DNA of 64,000 nucleotides, from the NCBI RefSeq assembly GCF_014145665.1, contig NZ_JACHTD010000004.1:212807-276806 (forward strand), in the 5' to 3' direction. The DNA comes from Myroides sp. NP-2 (lineage in GTDB: Bacteria; Bacteroidota; Bacteroidia; Flavobacteriales; Flavobacteriaceae). Both the position numbers and the translations under genes were made by a program. Below are positions 47,996 through 57,510 of the stretch, in pieces; the first letter of the stretch is position 1; every line of letters begins with the position of its first letter. Under the pieces are notes generated by a model. The model did no database searches. It saw nothing but the letters and a program-made list of their open reading frames with translations, and had not been told where the DNA came from.

Positions 47996-49010
47996 CGTAT
48001 TTCTAGTCGCGAGTCCCTTTCAGTTATTGAATTCTTTGGAAGCAATGTATAAATTCTGTAAAAATGAACATAACATATTGGTTTTGTTTGAAAATAATAA
48101 TGATAAACAAAATTTATTGTTGAAAAATGTTTTAGCAGAGTTTGAGTGTGATTATGAATTGATTGTTATTAAAAAAGAAAATCCTATAAAAATGTTTTTT
48201 AATAAAGTAATTCTATTAAACAAGTTACAGAAAATAAATATTAATAGATTATTTGTTGGTCATCTAGAAGAGTTTTTTAATAAACTGTATATCTGTAATT
48301 TGAACTATAAAATATTGTTTAGTATAGACGATGGTGCTGCAACTATTAATTTGTTTGATAAATATAATGGATCTAGTGTTCTTACTGTAATTAATTCTAT
48401 GAAGGATAGAGTAAAATGTATAGTTGGAAATTTAATAGGAAATTTGAAAACCATGAAGAATGTAGACATTCATTGGTTTTCAATTTTTGATTTGGTTGGA
48501 TCAAACGTTACTAAAAATGAATTGGCATATGTTAAAGGAAATTTTTCTAAACTTAATAGAACTAGCATTTTAGTTGACAATAAGAGTCGAAATGTTATTT
48601 TTATTGGTTCTAATGTAGTTAACGCTCAAGTCATAGTTGATAGTACTAGTTATTTAATGCTTTTAGAAAATTATTTTATTAAGTTACGTGCTTCAGAACC
48701 AGAGTTAAACATTTACTATGTACCTCATCGATTTGAAGATTTAAATATATTAGATCCATTAGCACAAAAATTAAACATAGTAACTATAAATCATGATACA
48801 ATTGTAGAATTATTTCTATTAAAAAATACAATTAAGCCATATAAAATAGCATCGTTTTATTCTACTGCTCTTTATTCATTGAAAGCAATTTTTAATAATA
48901 TCGAAATTGAGTTTATTAGAATACCTGATAATCTAATCAATGAGTCTTTTAAGGATAGAGTTAAAAAGGTGCAAGATGATTATGAAAATCAGTTTAAAAC
49001 ATTTAAATAA
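47985..49010 (+). CDS. Sialyltransferase-like protein (GT52/polyST-type), candidate legionaminic acid transferase
   Basis: 341 residues, soluble. Bacterial sialyltransferases of families GT52 and GT38 share a start with SPFQ, a D/E-D/E-G box, an H-P box and an S-S/T box. All have counterparts here in order: SPFQLLNSLEA (10-20), DDGA (115-118), PHRFED (247-252) with Arg for the Pro, and FYSTAL (291-296). Overall resemblance is weak, so I call it a candidate. In this operon, with a full CMP-legionaminic acid pathway, it is the obvious transferase. It overlaps the polymerase gene by 11 bp. Confidence 0.6.
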   Translation: MLLNVFLVASPFQLLNSLEAMYKFCKNEHNILVLFENNNDKQNLLLKNVLAEFECDYELIVIKKENPIKMFFNKVILLNKLQKININRLFVGHLEEFFNKLYICNLNYKILFSIDDGAATINLFDKYNGSSVLTVINSMKDRVKCIVGNLIGNLKTMKNVDIHWFSIFDLVGSNVTKNELAYVKGNFSKLNRTSILVDNKSRNVIFIGSNVVNAQVIVDSTSYLMLLENYFIKLRASEPELNIYYVPHRFEDLNILDPLAQKLNIVTINHDTIVELFLLKNTIKPYKIASFYSTALYSLKAIFNNIEIEFIRIPDNLINESFKDRVKKVQDDYENQFKTFK

Positions 49011-49017
49011 TTGATTT

Positions 49018-50271
49018 ATGATTTCATTAAATATTCTTAAAAGTAATTTATTTAAAGGATCTGTTGTTTATACAGGTATAAATTTTATTAATAAAGCTTT
49101 TCCTTTTTTATTACTACCTTTTCTTGTAAGAGCATTATCGGTAAGTGATTTCGGGGAGTTTTCTTTATTTAGAGCAATTACAAATATTTTTATTCCTTTA
49201 ATAGGTTTTAATTTGTCTGATTTAATTGTTCGTTACTTTTTCGATGTAAACATAAAGGAGTCGTTTAATAAATATATTTATACTTCTATCTTGATAAATA
49301 CTATTTTACTTGTATGCTCTTTAATAATTTTGTTTTTAGTTGATGGGAAGTTTGTTTTAGCTTATGTTGGATTACATAAAAAGTATCTTTTAGTATCTTT
49401 TTTTATATCTTTTTTTACATCGATCTTGAATATATCTAGGGGACTATTTAGATGTAAAAATATGTTTAAAGCATTTTGTTTTCTTGTAATAGGACAAAGT
49501 GTTTTATATTTTTTGTCGATAGTAGGGTTATTTACAACTGATTTTTTTTCATTGGAAGCACTTATATACGTTGAAGGAGTAATTTATTTTGTATTCTTTA
49601 TATTATCTATGATAAGTATCCTGAAATCATATGAGTATGGTTTTTTTTATAGTAAAGCAGAGCTATTATCAATTATTAATTTTTCTGCGCCACTAGTTGT
49701 AAATAGTAGCATAGCTTATTTGTTCGCATTGTCTGATAGATTTATAATAAATTTAACTTTAGGAAGTAAAGAAGTAGCGTTGTATAGTGCAAGTTTTCAA
49801 TTAGTTTCTATTCTACAAATTTTAGCAGTCTCTTTTAATGCTGCATGGTTACCCTGGGTTTTCAAAAACTTAAGTGAAAAAAGAGATATAAAAGAGTTTA
49901 ATAGAATTCGCTTGTATGTAGGTAGTTGCTTTTTATTTGTAAGCATGTGTTTCTATATTATAGTAGTATATTTTTTACCGATTATCTTAGGCGATAAATA
50001 CAATGATTCGGTCTCTTTTGTTAGTTGGTTTATAGGAGGAATGATATTTCAATTGTTTTATTGGTTAGTTGTACCAATTATACAGTTTTACAAGAAGAAT
50101 TGGCTTCTTTTGTACGGATCTATCCCTTGTTTATTAATAAGTGTTATTTTGAATTATACTTTTCTAGATTCTCAAGGTGTTGTTTTTGCTGCAAAAGTAA
50201 ACTTTCTTGCATGGGGGTGTTTATTTTTTATTACTTTATATAATTCTCAAAAAATTTTAAAATATGATTAG
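49018..50271 (+). CDS. wzx: Wzx-type polysaccharide flippase
   Basis: 417 residues, about 12 membrane segments of the MATE/MOP fold (PST family). Starts [24 protein letters not shown], typical of Wzx, followed by [12 protein letters not shown]. It moves the undecaprenyl-linked repeat unit across the inner membrane. It follows the sialyltransferase-like gene and overlaps the acyltransferase gene by 8 bp. A+T content is high. Confidence 0.86.
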   Translation: MISLNILKSNLFKGSVVYTGINFINKAFPFLLLPFLVRALSVSDFGEFSLFRAITNIFIPLIGFNLSDLIVRYFFDVNIKESFNKYIYTSILINTILLVCSLIILFLVDGKFVLAYVGLHKKYLLVSFFISFFTSILNISRGLFRCKNMFKAFCFLVIGQSVLYFLSIVGLFTTDFFSLEALIYVEGVIYFVFFILSMISILKSYEYGFFYSKAELLSIINFSAPLVVNSSIAYLFALSDRFIINLTLGSKEVALYSASFQLVSILQILAVSFNAAWLPWVFKNLSEKRDIKEFNRIRLYVGSCFLFVSMCFYIIVVYFLPIILGDKYNDSVSFVSWFIGGMIFQLFYWLVVPIIQFYKKNWLLLYGSIPCLLISVILNYTFLDSQGVVFAAKVNFLAWGCLFFITLYNSQKILKYD

Positions 50272-50770
50272 TTTTATTTATAAAAAAGTTGTTTTGATTA
50301 AATCTGTCTTGTACAAATTTGTTGTAAAACGAAAAGCACGCTCTTGTGGTCAAAATTTACGTGTATGGAGGATGTCGAAAATAAATAATAATACTTATTT
50401 AGGTGATAATGTTAACTTTAATGGAATGACAATAGTTGGAACAGGAAAAGTGGTGATAGGTAATTTTTTTCATTCTGGAACAGAATGTTTATTAATTAGT
50501 TCAAATCACGATTATGAAGGAACTAGAATACCATATGATTCAAATAATATAAAAAAGGAAATAATTATTGAAGACTTTGTTTGGATGGGGTCAAGAGTAA
50601 TTGTTTTAGGTGGTGTTACAATTGGTGAAGGGGCAATAGTTCAAGCGGGTGCAATGGTTCACAAAGATGTTCCTAAGTATTCGATTGTTGGAGGAAATCC
50701 AGCTAAAGTTATTAAATATAGAAATGTTGAGCATTTCTTGGTATTAAAAGGAAGAGGTGAATTTCATTAA
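50264..50770 (+). CDS. Left-handed beta-helix acyltransferase
   Basis: 168 residues of hexapeptide repeats ([17 protein letters not shown], then [27 protein letters not shown]) with the His of ISSNHDYE that serves as general base in this family, and a basic N-terminus. It probably O- or N-acetylates a sugar of the repeat unit, as WcaF/Maa-type enzymes do. It starts within the flippase stop region (ATGATTAG). The acceptor is not predictable. Confidence 0.82.
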   Translation: MISFIYKKVVLIKSVLYKFVVKRKARSCGQNLRVWRMSKINNNTYLGDNVNFNGMTIVGTGKVVIGNFFHSGTECLLISSNHDYEGTRIPYDSNNIKKEIIIEDFVWMGSRVIVLGGVTIGEGAIVQAGAMVHKDVPKYSIVGGNPAKVIKYRNVEHFLVLKGRGEFH

Positions 50771-50783
50771 AAATTTTATTTAA

Positions 50784-51962
50784 ATGATTGAAAAATTGAG
50801 AATTCTTATTTTTATACCTCATTTCGAACCTGGATTTAAGTTTGGAGGACCTATACGTTCTATTAAAGCATTAATTAATCTACTCAATAATAAAATACAG
50901 TTTACTGTTTTTACATCTAATCATGATTATGGAGATAAGGTAAGTTATTCAAATATTATGTTCAATAAAGTTTTACGTAAAGATGATTATGATATCATTT
51001 ATTACAGTGGTGGTTTTATTGGTATTTTGATGTTTATTAAAAATAATTATAGGTATGATACGATATATTTGAATAGTTTTTTCCATTTTCGTTATAGTAT
51101 TTGGATAATCTTCTTAAAAAAACTTAGACTTATAAATAATAAAATCGTATTGTCTCCTAGAGGAGAGTTTAATGAAGGAGCTCTTAATATTAGAAGAATA
51201 AAGAAAAAACTCTTTCTATATTTTAGTAAAGGTATCCATTTGTATAAAAATATTGTGTGGCATGCAACGACTAATGAAGAGGTATTGGCAATAGAATCTA
51301 TTTTCGGAGATACCGCTACTATTAAGTATGCACCAGTACTGCCTTCAGCTTTTGCTTTCAAGAAAGATAATGATAAAAGTATAGTTAAAAAACCATGTGA
51401 TTTAAAGTTAGTTTTTTTATCAAGAATATCCAAAATTAAAAATTTAGATTATCTCTTAACTGAATTGTTCTTAATTAGTAATGAAGTAAAAGATACAAAA
51501 GCAAATATTGTGTTAGATGTTTTTGGACCTATTTCTGATGTTTCATTTTGGAATGAATGTAAGTGTATTATTGAAGCTAATAAATCAAATAATATTAAAG
51601 TAACATATAAAGGTGAAGTTGAGTATGAAGAAGTATTTGGTATTTTAAGGAATTATCATTATTGGGTATTACCAACACTAGGTGAAAACTATGGACAAGC
51701 AATAGCAGATTCTTTAGTTGCAAATTGTCCTATTATTATTTCTGATAAGACACCTTGGACTGAAGATGTAAAGAGGTATAATTTGGGATTTGTAATAGAG
51801 TTGAAAGAACATTTTTTAAAAGATGTTATTTTAGAATGTTTGAATTTTAATAATGATGAATATGCGAACTATAGGTGTAATGTAAAATCTTATATAGATA
51901 ATCATCTAAGTGATGAAGATAGTATTGAAAAAAACTTAAATATATTTTTGGATGAAAATTAA
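50784..51962 (+). CDS. GT4-family glycosyltransferase
   Basis: 392 residues, GT-B fold. The N-terminal half begins LRILIFIPHFEPGFKFGGPIRS (UDP-sugar GT4 start with a Gly-rich loop). The C-terminal half carries LVFLSRISKIKNLDYLLTE and WVLPTLGENYGQAIADSLVANCPII, the E-x7-E donor site (Glu in GENYGQAIADSL). It should add one sugar to the repeat unit from a nucleotide donor. It lies 13 bp after the acyltransferase and overlaps the next gene. Confidence 0.85.
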   Translation: MIEKLRILIFIPHFEPGFKFGGPIRSIKALINLLNNKIQFTVFTSNHDYGDKVSYSNIMFNKVLRKDDYDIIYYSGGFIGILMFIKNNYRYDTIYLNSFFHFRYSIWIIFLKKLRLINNKIVLSPRGEFNEGALNIRRIKKKLFLYFSKGIHLYKNIVWHATTNEEVLAIESIFGDTATIKYAPVLPSAFAFKKDNDKSIVKKPCDLKLVFLSRISKIKNLDYLLTELFLISNEVKDTKANIVLDVFGPISDVSFWNECKCIIEANKSNNIKVTYKGEVEYEEVFGILRNYHYWVLPTLGENYGQAIADSLVANCPIIISDKTPWTEDVKRYNLGFVIELKEHFLKDVILECLNFNNDEYANYRCNVKSYIDNHLSDEDSIEKNLNIFLDEN

Positions 51963-52947
51963 GGACAAAGTGTTATTGATAACTGGAGGTACTGGATCTT
52001 TTGGTACAGCAGTTCTAAATAAATTTTTAAAAACTGATCATTTTAAGGAGATTCGTGTTTTTTCCCGTGATGAGAAAAAACAAGATGATATGCGTAATGA
52101 GTACAAAAGTGATAAGATTAAGTATTTTATTGGTGATGTACGTGATTATAATAGTATAGAATATGCAATGCATAATGTTGATTATGTATTTCACGCAGCT
52201 GCATTAAAACAAGTTCCATCATGTGAATTTTTTCCGATGCAAGCAGTAAAGACAAATGTTGAGGGAACTCAGAATGTGATTCGTTCAGCTGCGTCAAATG
52301 GAGTGAAGAAAGTTATCTGTTTGTCAACTGATAAGGCTGCTTACCCAATTAATGCAATGGGCATATCTAAAGCAATGATGGAAAAGGTTGCAGTAGCGGA
52401 AGCAAGAAATTTAAGTGAAACGATTGTCTGTTTAACACGTTATGGAAATGTTATGGCTTCTAGAGGATCGGTCATACCTTTATTTTTAAATCAAATTGAT
52501 AGAGGTGAAGAATTAACTATAACAGATCCAAATATGACACGTTTCTTAATGTCATTAGACGAAGCGGTGGATTTAGTTTTATTTGCTTTTGAACATGGAA
52601 ATCCTGGAGATTTATTTGTTAATAAAGCACCCGCAGCCACCATAGGTGTTTTAGCAGAAGCTATTAAGCAATTAAAGAATGCTAACAATTCTGTTAAAGT
52701 GATTGGCACACGTCATGGAGAGAAGTTATTTGAGACTTTATGTACTCGTGAGGAGATGATTAAAGCTGAAGACATGGGAGATTTCTTTAGAATACCTGCT
52801 GATAATAGAGATTTGAATTATGCTAAATATTATTCTGAAGGTCAAGAGGTAGCTGAAGAGATGGAAGATTATAACTCTCATAATACTAAACGTGAAGATA
52901 TTAATGGTGTTAAGAAGTTGTTGTTGAAATTAGAGTTGTTTAAATAA
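51952..52947 (+). CDS. UDP-GlcNAc 4,6-dehydratase/5-epimerase (FnlA/CapE/WbvB-like)
   Basis: 331 residues of the extended SDR fold. Motif GGTGSFGTAVLNKFL binds NADP, RDEKKQDDMR follows, and the active site is STDKAAYPINAMGISKAMMEK (M-x3-K). The family converts UDP-GlcNAc to the 4-keto-6-deoxy-L-sugars that lead to UDP-L-FucNAc or UDP-L-QuiNAc. The next genes (cupin, 2-epimerase, reductase) supply the remaining steps. Its start overlaps the preceding GT stop by 11 bp. Confidence 0.88.
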   Translation: MKIKDKVLLITGGTGSFGTAVLNKFLKTDHFKEIRVFSRDEKKQDDMRNEYKSDKIKYFIGDVRDYNSIEYAMHNVDYVFHAAALKQVPSCEFFPMQAVKTNVEGTQNVIRSAASNGVKKVICLSTDKAAYPINAMGISKAMMEKVAVAEARNLSETIVCLTRYGNVMASRGSVIPLFLNQIDRGEELTITDPNMTRFLMSLDEAVDLVLFAFEHGNPGDLFVNKAPAATIGVLAEAIKQLKNANNSVKVIGTRHGEKLFETLCTREEMIKAEDMGDFFRIPADNRDLNYAKYYSEGQEVAEEMEDYNSHNTKREDINGVKKLLLKLELFK

Positions 52948-52953
52948 GGCTCA

Positions 52954-53364
52954 ATGATTGTATTTAACTCAGGTGAAAGCTATCTAGATACTAGAGGGAA
53001 GCTACTATTTAATAATACTTTGGACTTAAGTATTTTTAAAAGATTATATATTATTGAGAATAGAAATAATTCTATAATCAGAGGTTGGCAAGGACATAAA
53101 GTAGAGCAAAGATTGTTTTTCGCGTCTCAGGGCATTTTCTCTATACGAGTTGTCAAAGTAGATGATTTTGATAATCCTTGTCATGGATTGACTAGTCAAG
53201 AATATATTTTAAAGGCGAGTACATTTGATAGTTTGTTAGTTAGTCCTGGTTTTGCAACAGCAATTAAAGCATTAGAAAACGAGTCACAATTACTATGCTT
53301 TTCAGATTATTTAATAGGAGAAACTAATGATGATTATAAATTTGATATTGGAATATGGAAATAA
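52954..53364 (+). CDS. Small cupin-type sugar epimerase (WxcM/CapF C-domain-like)
   Basis: 136 residues, a single beta-barrel resembling the WxcM/FdtA group and RmlC-like enzymes: RGWQGHKVEQRLFFASQGIFSIRVVK (broken by no signal) and SPGFATAIKALENESQLLCFSD. Its His (QGHKVEQ) is in the usual cupin position. In CapF of Staphylococcus a cupin domain is fused to the SDR reductase that follows this step; here the two functions look split, since an RmlD-like reductase lies at 54481. It is translated with the neighbours (10-bp overlap with the next gene). Confidence 0.78.
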   Translation: MIVFNSGESYLDTRGKLLFNNTLDLSIFKRLYIIENRNNSIIRGWQGHKVEQRLFFASQGIFSIRVVKVDDFDNPCHGLTSQEYILKASTFDSLLVSPGFATAIKALENESQLLCFSDYLIGETNDDYKFDIGIWK

Positions 53365-54479
53365 AGAAAATTAAAGTTGCTACAATTTTAGGGACAAGAC
53401 CAGAAATTATAAGATTAGCAGAGTGTATAAAAAAATGTGATATTTTTTTTGATCATATATTAATACATACAGGTCAGAATTATGACTATGAATTAAATGA
53501 GATATTTTTTGAGGATTTAGACTTAAGAAAGCCAGATTATTTTCTGAATGTAGCTGGAAGACATTTAGGTGAAACAATTGGTAATGTAATTTCTAAATCA
53601 TATGACATATTGATACAAGAGAAACCAGATGCGCTATTAGTACTAGGTGATACAAATAGTGTTTTAAGTACAATAGCGGCTAAGAGATTAAAAATACCTA
53701 TTTTTCATATGGAAGCAGGAAATCGTTGTTTTGATCAAAATGTACCAGAAGAGATAAATCGTAAAATATCAGACCATATTAGTGATGTTAACTTGACATA
53801 TACTGAGAATAGTAGACGTTATTTGTTGAGTGAAGGTTTTAGAAAAGATCATGTCTTTGTAACTGGCTCACCATTGAATGAAGTGTTGGTTAAATATAAG
53901 GATAGTGTTGATAATAGTGATGTATTAGAACGTTTAGAATTAAAAGAAAATCAATATATTGTGGTTAGTGCTCATAGAGAGGAGAATATTGATCTTAACA
54001 ACAATTTCGAAGTTTTAGCTAATGCAATAAATGCAGTTGCAGAAAAATATCAATTACCTATTGTTTTTTCTACACACCCTAGAACTAGAAATCGCATTGA
54101 AAAGAATAATATTGTTTTTCATCCGTTAGTGAGTAATGTTCATCCATTAGGTTTTTTTGATTATGTTAAGTTACAACAAAAATCTTTTGTAGTTTTATCT
54201 GATAGTGGTACTATTAGCGAAGAATCTGCAATGATTAAATTTCCAGCTGTTAGTATAAGGACTAGTACTGAAAGGCCTGAAGCAATAGATGCTGGGACAA
54301 TTGTTTTAGGAGGAATTGAAAAGAATCAAATGATTAATTCTATTGAAATTGCGAAGGGGTTGTTTACTTCTGAGATTGAATTACCACTTGAATATAATGT
54401 GGTTAATACATCAGATAGAGTTATTAAAGCAATTCAAAGTTATTCTTCTATTATTAATAAAGTAATTTGGGATAAATAA
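53355..54479 (+). CDS. Non-hydrolysing UDP-HexNAc 2-epimerase (WecB/FnlC/CapG-like)
   Basis: 374 residues. TILGTRPEIIRLA, HTGQNYDYELNEIFFEDL, VLGDTNSVLSTIAAKRL, IFHMEAGNRCFDQNVPEEINRK and SDSGTISEESAM are all typical of the family. In this gene order it epimerises the L-sugar at C2 (UDP-L-PneNAc to UDP-L-FucNAc, or UDP-L-RhaNAc to UDP-L-QuiNAc). The plain WecB role (UDP-GlcNAc to UDP-ManNAc) remains possible but is less likely here. Confidence 0.88.
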   Translation: MEIKKIKVATILGTRPEIIRLAECIKKCDIFFDHILIHTGQNYDYELNEIFFEDLDLRKPDYFLNVAGRHLGETIGNVISKSYDILIQEKPDALLVLGDTNSVLSTIAAKRLKIPIFHMEAGNRCFDQNVPEEINRKISDHISDVNLTYTENSRRYLLSEGFRKDHVFVTGSPLNEVLVKYKDSVDNSDVLERLELKENQYIVVSAHREENIDLNNNFEVLANAINAVAEKYQLPIVFSTHPRTRNRIEKNNIVFHPLVSNVHPLGFFDYVKLQQKSFVVLSDSGTISEESAMIKFPAVSIRTSTERPEAIDAGTIVLGGIEKNQMINSIEIAKGLFTSEIELPLEYNVVNTSDRVIKAIQSYSSIINKVIWDK

Positions 54480-54480
54480 T

Positions 54481-55344
54481 ATGAAAAGTATTTTAGTGGT
54501 AGGGATAAAAGGGATGGCCGGTCATCTTCTTTATAATTTTCTTCTGGAAGAAGGAAGTTATAGTGTTTTCGGAGTTGCGCGTGGAATTCATGATCATGAT
54601 AACTTATTTAATATTGATGTTGCTAATACTGAGAAAGTAAAAAAATTAATTACAAATAAAAAATTTGATTATATTATTAATTGTATAGGAATTTTAAATA
54701 ATGATGCTGAATGTAATCCTGCAAAAGCTATTTGGTTTAATAGCTATTTCCCTCATTTCTTAGAAGAGATAACAAAGAATACTTTAACTAAAGTTATTCA
54801 TATTAGTACCGATTGTGTTTTTTCTGGTAAAGGAGATGGTGGTTATACCGAAGAGTCTTTTAAAGATGGTATAGGTTTTTATGCTCAATCAAAAGCTTTA
54901 GGAGAAATCGTTAATAATAAGGATGTAACAATTAGAACATCAATAATAGGGCCAGAATTAAATGTAAGAGGGATAGGTTTATTTCACTGGTTTATGTGTC
55001 AATCTAATAATGCACTGATAAAGGGTTTCAGTAAAGCATTTTGGTCAGGTATTACAACATTAGAATTGGCCAAAGTTATTCTTGAAATTATAAAACAAAA
55101 TATTACAGGATTGATTCAGATTACAGGGACTAATAAAATTGATAAGTACTCTTTATTAAGATTATTCAATGAAATTTATAGAGATAATCTTGTTAGAATA
55201 GAAGGTAGCTCGTCTTATAAGATAGATAAGAGTTTAGTTAGTACCAGAACGGATTTTAATTATCCTATGCCTAATTATAAAGAAATGTTACTTAACCAAA
55301 AGGATTGGATTGATAAATATAAGGATTTATATCCTTATTATTAA
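54481..55344 (+). CDS. RmlD-like NDP-4-keto-6-deoxy-sugar reductase (WbvR-like)
   Basis: 287 residues, short RmlD-family SDR. GIKGMAGHLLYNFL binds NADP, ISTDCVFSGKGDGGYTEES carries the Ser/Thr site, and FYAQSKALGE contains the Tyr-x3-Lys pair. It would reduce the C4 ketone after the dehydratase/epimerase at 51952. An RmlD-type reductase here fits the WbvB-WbvR-WbvD route to UDP-L-QuiNAc as described for Vibrio; the FnlB route to L-FucNAc uses a different reductase. It starts one base after the 2-epimerase stop. Confidence 0.82.
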   Translation: MKSILVVGIKGMAGHLLYNFLLEEGSYSVFGVARGIHDHDNLFNIDVANTEKVKKLITNKKFDYIINCIGILNNDAECNPAKAIWFNSYFPHFLEEITKNTLTKVIHISTDCVFSGKGDGGYTEESFKDGIGFYAQSKALGEIVNNKDVTIRTSIIGPELNVRGIGLFHWFMCQSNNALIKGFSKAFWSGITTLELAKVILEIIKQNITGLIQITGTNKIDKYSLLRLFNEIYRDNLVRIEGSSSYKIDKSLVSTRTDFNYPMPNYKEMLLNQKDWIDKYKDLYPYY

Positions 55345-55354
55345 ATTTTAATTT

Positions 55355-56572
55355 ATGAGAATACTAATACTTAGTCAATATTTTTGGCCTGAAAACTTTA
55401 AGATTAATGATATCGCTTTAGGTTTAAAAGAAAAAGGACACGAAGTAATAATATTAACAGGATTACCAAATTATCCCGATGGTAATCTTTTTTCAGGTTA
55501 TAAGAATTGTGGTTTTGTAGAATATTGGAATGATATAAAGGTGTATCGTTCTAGATTATTACCACGTGGAAATGGTGGTGCTATTCGTCTTTTTCTAAAT
55601 TATTTTTCTTTTGCTTTTTTTGCCTCATTTAAGATATTTTCGGTAAAGGAGAAAATTGATAGTGTTTTAGTGTTCGAGCCATCTCCAATTACAGTAGGTA
55701 TTCCTGCTGTTTTTTATAAAGTATTCAAGAAAGTTCCTTATGCTTTTTGGGTACAAGATTTATGGCCCGCATCACTTACCGCAGCAGGCGGAATAAAAAA
55801 TAAACTATTACTAGGTATATTTAACAGTTTGACGAAGAAAATCTATAAGTACTCTTCTATATTATTAGTTCAATCAAGAACTTTTACAGATTATATTATT
55901 GATCAAGGAGTAAGTAAGGATAAAATTGTTTATGTACCTAATACAACAGAAGATTTTTATAAGTGTATTGATAAATCAAATAAGTATTCTTATCTTCTTC
56001 CTCAAGGATATAAAATAATGTTTGCAGGGAATATTGGAGAAGCACAAAGTTTAGATACATTTTTAAATGCAATGAAAATCGTTATCGATAATGGAATCTT
56101 GTTTAATTGGATAATATTGGGTGATGGTAGATATTTAGAGACATTGAAAAATAATACTAAGAGTTTAGGTCTAGAGCCATATGTTCATTTTTTAGGTAAA
56201 TATGCGGCAGAAGAAATGCCTGAGTTTTTTTCCAATGCAGATGCATTATATGTTTCGCTAAAAAAAGATTATATTTTTTCATTGACTATACCATCTAAAG
56301 TCCAATCATATTTAGCTTGTGGAAAACCGATAATAGCAAGTTTGGATGGTGAGGGAGCAAAAGTTATAGAGGAATCTAAATCTGGTTTCGTAAGTGATTC
56401 AGAAAATGTAGTAGAATTATCTATAATCATAGAAAAAGTATTAAGATTAACAGATATTGAAAAAGAGGAGTGTTCAAAAAACGCTTTGAATTACTACAAT
56501 AAAGAATTTAAGAGAGAAACTGTTCTTTCTAAGATTGAAAATATTTTAATACAAATAAGTAACAATGAATAA
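55355..56572 (+). CDS. GT4 glycosyltransferase of the WbuB type
   Basis: 405 residues. Starts MRILILSQYFWPENFKINDIA, the hallmark of WbuB-like L-FucNAc transferases, and has VFEPSPITVGIPAVF, PYAFWVQDLWPASLTAAG and the donor region around DALYVSLKKDYIFSLTIPSKVQSYLACGKPII. It should add the L-FucNAc/L-QuiNAc made by the four preceding genes, probably as the second sugar. The next gene overlaps by 8 bp. Confidence 0.87.
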   Translation: MRILILSQYFWPENFKINDIALGLKEKGHEVIILTGLPNYPDGNLFSGYKNCGFVEYWNDIKVYRSRLLPRGNGGAIRLFLNYFSFAFFASFKIFSVKEKIDSVLVFEPSPITVGIPAVFYKVFKKVPYAFWVQDLWPASLTAAGGIKNKLLLGIFNSLTKKIYKYSSILLVQSRTFTDYIIDQGVSKDKIVYVPNTTEDFYKCIDKSNKYSYLLPQGYKIMFAGNIGEAQSLDTFLNAMKIVIDNGILFNWIILGDGRYLETLKNNTKSLGLEPYVHFLGKYAAEEMPEFFSNADALYVSLKKDYIFSLTIPSKVQSYLACGKPIIASLDGEGAKVIEESKSGFVSDSENVVELSIIIEKVLRLTDIEKEECSKNALNYYNKEFKRETVLSKIENILIQISNNE

Positions 56573-57473
56573 AATCACAATAACAGGATTTAGTGGGTTC
56601 GTAGGTCAAAATCTAATCCCTTATTTGGAAAAGGAAGCTTATACAGTAGATACATTGTCTTTAAGAAAACAAGAATGGAAACAAGAAATTCCTACTGATA
56701 CCGTTGTGTTTATTCATTTAGCAGGTAAAGCACATGATACGTCTAATACCTCCAATGCAGAAGAATATTTCACAGTAAATCGAGATAAGACTATGGAATT
56801 GTTTGACTTATTTTTAAATAGTTCAGCAAAAGACTTCTTTTATTTTAGTTCAGTAAAAGCAGTTGCTGATACTGTGGAAGGAGTGTTAGTAGAAGATGTT
56901 GTACCGCAACCTTTAACACCTTATGGGCAATCTAAAAATGAAGCAGAGCAATATTTGCTAAAAGCTCAGTTACCAGAAGGTAAAAGAGTGTTTATTATTC
57001 GTCCCTGTATGATTCATGGTCCTGGAAATAAAGGTAATCTGAATTTGTTGTACAAAGTGGTTGAGAAGGGAATTCCTTGGCCTTTAGCTTCTTTTGAAAA
57101 TCATCGTTCTTTTTTATCAATTGATAATTTATGCTATCTAGTAGAGGGAATGATAAAAAACCAGTCGGTAGCCTCAGGAGTTTATAATTTCGCGGATGAT
57201 AAAGCCTTGTCAACAAATGAATTGGTGAGCTTAATAGCTAATGTGTCTAATAGAAAACCTAAACTTTGGTATATTCCGAAAGGATTTATGAATACTGTAG
57301 CTACTATTGGTGACAAAATTAAGTTACCATTAAATAGTGAACGTTTAAAAAAGCTCACAGAAAACTATGTCGTTTCCAATCATAAAATAAAAGAAGCCTT
57401 ACAGATTCAACACTTACCTATTAGCGCGGAAGAAGGGTTAAGACGAACCATACAAAGCTTTTCAAAGTTATAA
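56565..57473 (+). CDS. NAD-dependent sugar epimerase/reductase (WbpV-like)
   Basis: 302 residues. SDR with GFSGFVGQNLIPYL (NAD site), IHLAGKAHDT, YFSSVKAV and PYGQSKNEAEQYL (Tyr-x3-Lys). Proteins of this group stand immediately before the initiating transferase in many loci and reduce a 4-keto sugar to UDP-D-FucNAc or UDP-D-QuiNAc. The following gene is such a transferase (38-bp gap), which supports the assignment. The epimer is not determined. Confidence 0.82.
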   Translation: MNKITITGFSGFVGQNLIPYLEKEAYTVDTLSLRKQEWKQEIPTDTVVFIHLAGKAHDTSNTSNAEEYFTVNRDKTMELFDLFLNSSAKDFFYFSSVKAVADTVEGVLVEDVVPQPLTPYGQSKNEAEQYLLKAQLPEGKRVFIIRPCMIHGPGNKGNLNLLYKVVEKGIPWPLASFENHRSFLSIDNLCYLVEGMIKNQSVASGVYNFADDKALSTNELVSLIANVSNRKPKLWYIPKGFMNTVATIGDKIKLPLNSERLKKLTENYVVSNHKIKEALQIQHLPISAEEGLRRTIQSFSKL

Positions 57474-57510
57474 TTACTGACGTTTTATTTTCGTAAGCAA
57501 CAATATAAAA

